Origin: Desulfuromonadaceae bacterium
Lineage (GTDB): Bacteria > Desulfobacterota > Desulfuromonadia > Geobacterales > Pseudopelobacteraceae
DNA: 7,399 nucleotides
Reading direction: 5' to 3'
NCBI GenBank assembly: GCA_028686145.1
Contig: JAQUCQ010000166.1
Coordinates: 1-7,399, forward strand
Shown: in pieces, positions 5,111 through 7,399 of the stretch
Numbering within the stretch: the first letter of the stretch is position 1
How the letters are laid out: each line of letters starts with the position of its first letter
Program-made: the position numbers and the translations under genes
The notes under the pieces: model-generated
Seen by the model: only the letters and a program-made list of their open reading frames with translations
What the model was told of the DNA's origin: nothing
Database searches by the model: none

Positions 5111-5764
5111 ATGAAAAAGATCGGAGTAGTATTGTCAGGGTGCGGCGTTTATGACGGCAGTGAGATTCATGAAGCGGTTCTTACCCTATTGGCAATCGAC
5201 CGCCAAGGGTGCGAAGCGGTCTGCATGGCACCTGCTGTCGACTTTTCGGTTACCGATCACTTGGTTAACCGGGAGACGGGTGAAAAACGGAGTGTACTGG
5301 TGGAATCGGCACGTATCGCCCGCGGTAACATTCGCGACATCAAGGAGGTCAAGGCTGCCGAACTGGATGCCATAATTTTCCCGGGTGGGTTTGGCGCGGC
5401 AAAAAACCTGTGCAATTTTGCCTCGAAGGGTGCTGCTGCATCTGTCAATCCTGACGTTACCCGTTTGATTAAAGAAATGGCAGCTGCCGGAAAACCGATC
5501 GGTGCGATCTGTATTGCGCCAACTGCGGTTGCTGCCGTACTGGGCAAGGAATATTCTCCTACCGTGACGATTGGCACCGATGCCGGTACCGCCGCCGAGA
5601 TTGAGAAGACGGGTGCAAAACATCAGCAATGTCCGGTGACTGAATTTGTTGTGGATGCACAGCACAAAGTGGTGACCACACCGGCCTACATGCTGGCTAC
5701 CCGTATCTCGGAAGCAGCTGAAGGGATCGACAAGTGTGTCAGGGAAGTGGTAAAGCTGATGTGA
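5111..5764 (+). CDS. elbB: Isoprenoid biosynthesis glyoxalase ElbB
   Basis: A 217-residue cytoplasmic protein of the DJ-1/PfpI (class I glutamine amidotransferase-like) superfamily, similar in length and sequence to E. coli ElbB. The N-terminus MKKIGVVLSGCGVYDGSEIH is nearly that of the E. coli protein, and FPGGFGAAKNL and TTPAYMLA are also shared. The nucleophile is C134 in the elbow GAICIAP, and H20 and E21 lie in the conserved SEIHEA. The family shows weak glyoxalase activity in E. coli and was linked to isoprenoid synthesis by genetics; its true role is not settled. GAGGAGG 7 bases before ATG gives a strong start. The gene is monocistronic in appearance: a decayed gene lies upstream and an intrinsic terminator follows 26 bases after the stop. 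Confidence 0.95.
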   Translation: MKKIGVVLSGCGVYDGSEIHEAVLTLLAIDRQGCEAVCMAPAVDFSVTDHLVNRETGEKRSVLVESARIARGNIRDIKEVKAAELDAIIFPGGFGAAKNLCNFASKGAAASVNPDVTRLIKEMAAAGKPIGAICIAPTAVAAVLGKEYSPTVTIGTDAGTAAEIEKTGAKHQQCPVTEFVVDAQHKVVTTPAYMLATRISEAAEGIDKCVREVVKLM

Positions 5765-5789
5765 CGCCATTTTCATGCACCACCTATTC

Positions 5790-5820
5790 AGGGCGAACGC
5801 ATGCTTCGCCCTTATTTATT
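5790..5820 (+). terminator. Intrinsic terminator of elbB
   Basis: AGGGCGAA (5790-5797) and TTCGCCCT (5805-5812) form a perfect 8-bp GC-rich stem around a 7-base loop, followed by TATTTATT. It ends the elbB transcript. It also argues against the upstream ATG at 5775 as the start of the next gene, because that frame would run through the hairpin. Confidence 0.85.
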
Positions 5821-5837
5821 ACAAGGACATACTGTTG

Positions 5838-7097
5838 ATGAATTTTCTCCTGCTCGGCATCTTTACCGCAATTACTGCTTTTACCTATTGGCTACGCTAC
5901 CTCAACCTGCAGTACCTCAATCAGCATGGCAACAAGGTGCCGGAAGGTTTTGAAGGTGCCGTCGATGAGGAAAAGCTGCGCAACAGCTCCGCTTATACCC
6001 TTGACTCCAGCCGTCTTGGGCTGTGGGACTCGCTTCTTGACAATGCTTTGATGGTCGTATTTCTGTTTGGCGGGCTGCTGGCAACATATGATCATTTTGT
6101 CAGTTCGTTAACTGCCTCACCGATCATATCTGCCATTCTCTTTTTTCTACTGCTGACCTGGGCGTCAACCCTGTTGGGAATTCCGTTCGACCTGTATGGC
6201 ACCTTCCGTATCGAGGCGCGCTACGGCTTTAACACCACGACACCTCGCATATGGGTAGTGGATTTCTTCAAGTCGCAGGCTATCGGGGCGGTCTTGCTGG
6301 CCTTCCTGATAACCGTTGTCTTCTGGCTGATCAGTTGGCGTCCGCAACAGTGGTGGCTCTGGGTGTGGGGTTTCATGGCTGTTTTCAGCCTGTTCATGAT
6401 GTTCATCTCCCCCTATGTAATTGAACCACTCTTCAACCGCTATGAACCGGTCACTGAGGAAGGGTTGGAGGATGATATCCGGGCTATGATGGAGAAGGCG
6501 GGGCTAAAAGTTGGGAAGGTGTTGCAGATGGATGCGTCGAAGAGAAGCAGACATTCCAATGCCTACTTTACCGGCATCGGCAGGGTTAAACGTATTGTGC
6601 TGTATGATACATTGATAAAACAGATGACCCACGAAGAGATCGTTGCCGTGCTGGCGCACGAGATCGGGCACTGGAAAAAGGGGCATGTCTGGAAACAGCT
6701 GCTCTGGGCGGAGGTAATGGCTCTGGCGGGATCATGGCTCAGCTTCATCATGCTGGCTTGGCCGGGATTGCCGGGCTTGTTGGGATTGCCTGCCGATATT
6801 TCACTACCGGCTAAGATGGTGGTGCTTGGATTTGTTGCTTCTCTGGCACTGTTTCCGCTCGGGCCGTTTTCTGCATGGCGCTCGCGTTGTCACGAACGGG
6901 AAGCAGACCGCTTTGCCTCCGACCTTACCGGCAGGCCGGAAGATCTGGCTTCGGCTCTGGTCAAGATGTCGGCGGAGAACCTGTCCAACTTGTTTCCGCA
7001 TCCCTTCTACGCGGACTTTTATTTCTCGCATCCACCGGCAGTCGAGAGGGTCCGGATTCTCAGGAATTGGGGCTCCATGCAAAAAGAGGGAGAATGA
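5838..7097 (+). CDS. M48 family zinc metalloprotease, Ste24/CAAX prenyl protease 1-like
   Basis: A 419-residue integral membrane protease, typical length for Ste24-type M48A enzymes. The N-terminal part has several membrane helices (about 1-20, 66-83, 96-114, 148-165, 172-192) and the family signature GIPFDLYGTFRIEARYGFN (114-132). The catalytic motif is HEIGH: zinc ligands H274 and H278, and general base E275. The third ligand is E353 in EREADRFA (353-360). RHSNAYFTG (238-246) and HPPAVERV (398-405) are also conserved Ste24 sites. Bacteria do not make a-factor, so the likely role is quality control or turnover of membrane proteins in the inner membrane. The start is ATG 5838 (a TTG precedes it), with AAGGA at 5823-5827. 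An ATG at 5775 would add 21 residues that run through the elbB terminator, so it is rejected. The gene ends inside a hairpin shared with the convergent gene. Confidence 0.93.
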   Translation: MNFLLLGIFTAITAFTYWLRYLNLQYLNQHGNKVPEGFEGAVDEEKLRNSSAYTLDSSRLGLWDSLLDNALMVVFLFGGLLATYDHFVSSLTASPIISAILFFLLLTWASTLLGIPFDLYGTFRIEARYGFNTTTPRIWVVDFFKSQAIGAVLLAFLITVVFWLISWRPQQWWLWVWGFMAVFSLFMMFISPYVIEPLFNRYEPVTEEGLEDDIRAMMEKAGLKVGKVLQMDASKRSRHSNAYFTGIGRVKRIVLYDTLIKQMTHEEIVAVLAHEIGHWKKGHVWKQLLWAEVMALAGSWLSFIMLAWPGLPGLLGLPADISLPAKMVVLGFVASLALFPLGPFSAWRSRCHEREADRFASDLTGRPEDLASALVKMSAENLSNLFPHPFYADFYFSHPPAVERVRILRNWGSMQKEGE

Positions 7098-7107
7098 TTT
7101 CTCCCTC
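7081..7107 (-). terminator. Terminator of the cupin gene, overlapping the protease stop codon
   Basis: GAGGGAGAA (7086-7094) pairs perfectly over 9 bp with TTCTCCCTC (7099-7107) around loop TGAT. On the minus strand the stem is followed by TTTTT (complement of 7081-7085), so it is a strong terminator for the leftward cupin gene. On the plus strand no T-run follows. It may still slow or protect the end of the protease message, whose TGA stop forms most of the loop. Confidence 0.85.
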
Positions 7108-7122
7108 GCCTAAGTTCTGGGG

Positions 7123-7399
7123 TTATTCCTTCGTGTACATCACTGCTACGGCTCTGGCAGTGCTGTCGCCGACAGCCACCCAGCCGTGCGGCTGGCTGGA
7201 ATCATAATAGATGCTGTCGCCGGTTCGCATGCGCAGCACTTCATTTGTGTAATGGAAGTCAAGCTCACCGGAAATGATATAGATAAATTCTTCGTCACCG
7301 TCATGCTTGAAGAAGAGTGAGTCCTCCCACACCTTGTTTTCGAACTCAACCAGAAACGGCTCCATATGTTTGTGCCTCAGCCCCTGAGCCAATGAGTGG
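7123..7399 (-). CDS. Cupin-domain protein, probably C-terminal half of an XRE-cupin regulator (partial)
   Basis: The minus strand stays open from the TAA near 7123 to the right edge, giving about 92 residues, so the N-terminus lies outside the window. An internal TTG at 7390-7392 could serve as a start but has no convincing ribosome site. The visible part is a small beta-barrel cupin_2 domain. Its signs are HKHMEPFLVEF at the entry, a first motif HDGDEEFIYIISGELDFHY, a GDSIYYDSSQPHGW second motif, and a C-terminal AVAVMY strand. The H-x-G-x-EE-x-x-Y-x-x-x-GE pattern and PHG are typical of the ligand-sensing domain fused to XRE helix-turn-helix regulators (about 180-200 residues in total). A free-standing cupin is the alternative. 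It converges with the protease gene and uses the hairpin at 7081-7107 as terminator. The ligand cannot be predicted. Confidence 0.82.
   Translation of the reverse strand, partial: HSLAQGLRHKHMEPFLVEFENKVWEDSLFFKHDGDEEFIYIISGELDFHYTNEVLRMRTGDSIYYDSSQPHGWVAVGDSTARAVAVMYTKE

Noticed and set aside
5186..5776. A 196-codon open frame on the minus strand.
   Set aside because: It is opposite elbB, whose identity is certain. The translated frame is Cys/His/Arg-rich with no recognisable fold.
5775..5837. An upstream ATG that would extend the M48 protease by 21 residues.
   Set aside because: The extension runs through the elbB terminator hairpin, lacks a ribosome site and does not resemble a Ste24 N-terminus.
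1..7399. A defence, toxin-antitoxin or CRISPR system.
   Set aside because: I see no repeat-spacer array, nuclease, toxin or phage-type gene. The single XRE protein at the edge is not enough to claim one.

Overview
The window looks like a core chromosomal stretch of a mesophilic Gram-negative bacterium, most likely a Desulfuromonadales/Geobacter-type deltaproteobacterium. That placement is an inference from moderate GC content, an AcuC-type deacetylase followed by an uncharacterised TPR operon, an E. coli-like ElbB, a Ste24-type M48 protease and an XRE/cupin-type protein. No 16S or other taxonomic marker is present. I see no insertion sequence, CRISPR array, integrase or phage structural gene.

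Layout. Bases 1-291 (minus) hold the N-terminal part of an XRE-family helix-turn-helix protein that starts at TTG and runs off the left edge. Bases 292-584 are AT-rich and non-coding, with two short inverted repeats. A complete tRNA-Ala(CGC) lies at 585-660. A tightly packed plus-strand operon follows. It encodes an AcuC-type histone-deacetylase-family enzyme (743-1900), a conserved-looking unknown protein with a faint GNAT-like signature (1881-2723, 20-base overlap), a TPR protein (2720-3628, ATGA overlap) and a 34-residue single-pass membrane protein (3631-3735). A four-helix membrane protein of unknown function (3769-4221) and a stand-alone receiver-domain response regulator (4346-4732) come next.

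Bases 4733-5110 are not simply intergenic. They hold the frameshifted, truncated remains of a membrane-protein gene that resembles the DUF401 family, then a short leader for elbB. elbB (5111-5764) ends in a clear intrinsic terminator. A Ste24-type zinc metalloprotease (5838-7097) follows, and a 9-bp perfect hairpin straddles its stop codon. That hairpin has a T-run on the minus strand, so it mainly terminates the convergent cupin gene at the right edge (7123-7399, minus). The cupin is probably the C-terminal half of an XRE-cupin regulator.

How the genes may work together. The most suggestive grouping is the deacetylase plus the overlapping unknown gene, whose C-terminal half resembles an acetyltransferase fold. 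If that is right, the pair could be a reversible acylation module analogous in logic to AcuA/AcuC, with the TPR and mini-membrane proteins as accessory parts. This is inference. The other genes look like independent housekeeping or regulatory units. I found no convincing defence or mobile system.
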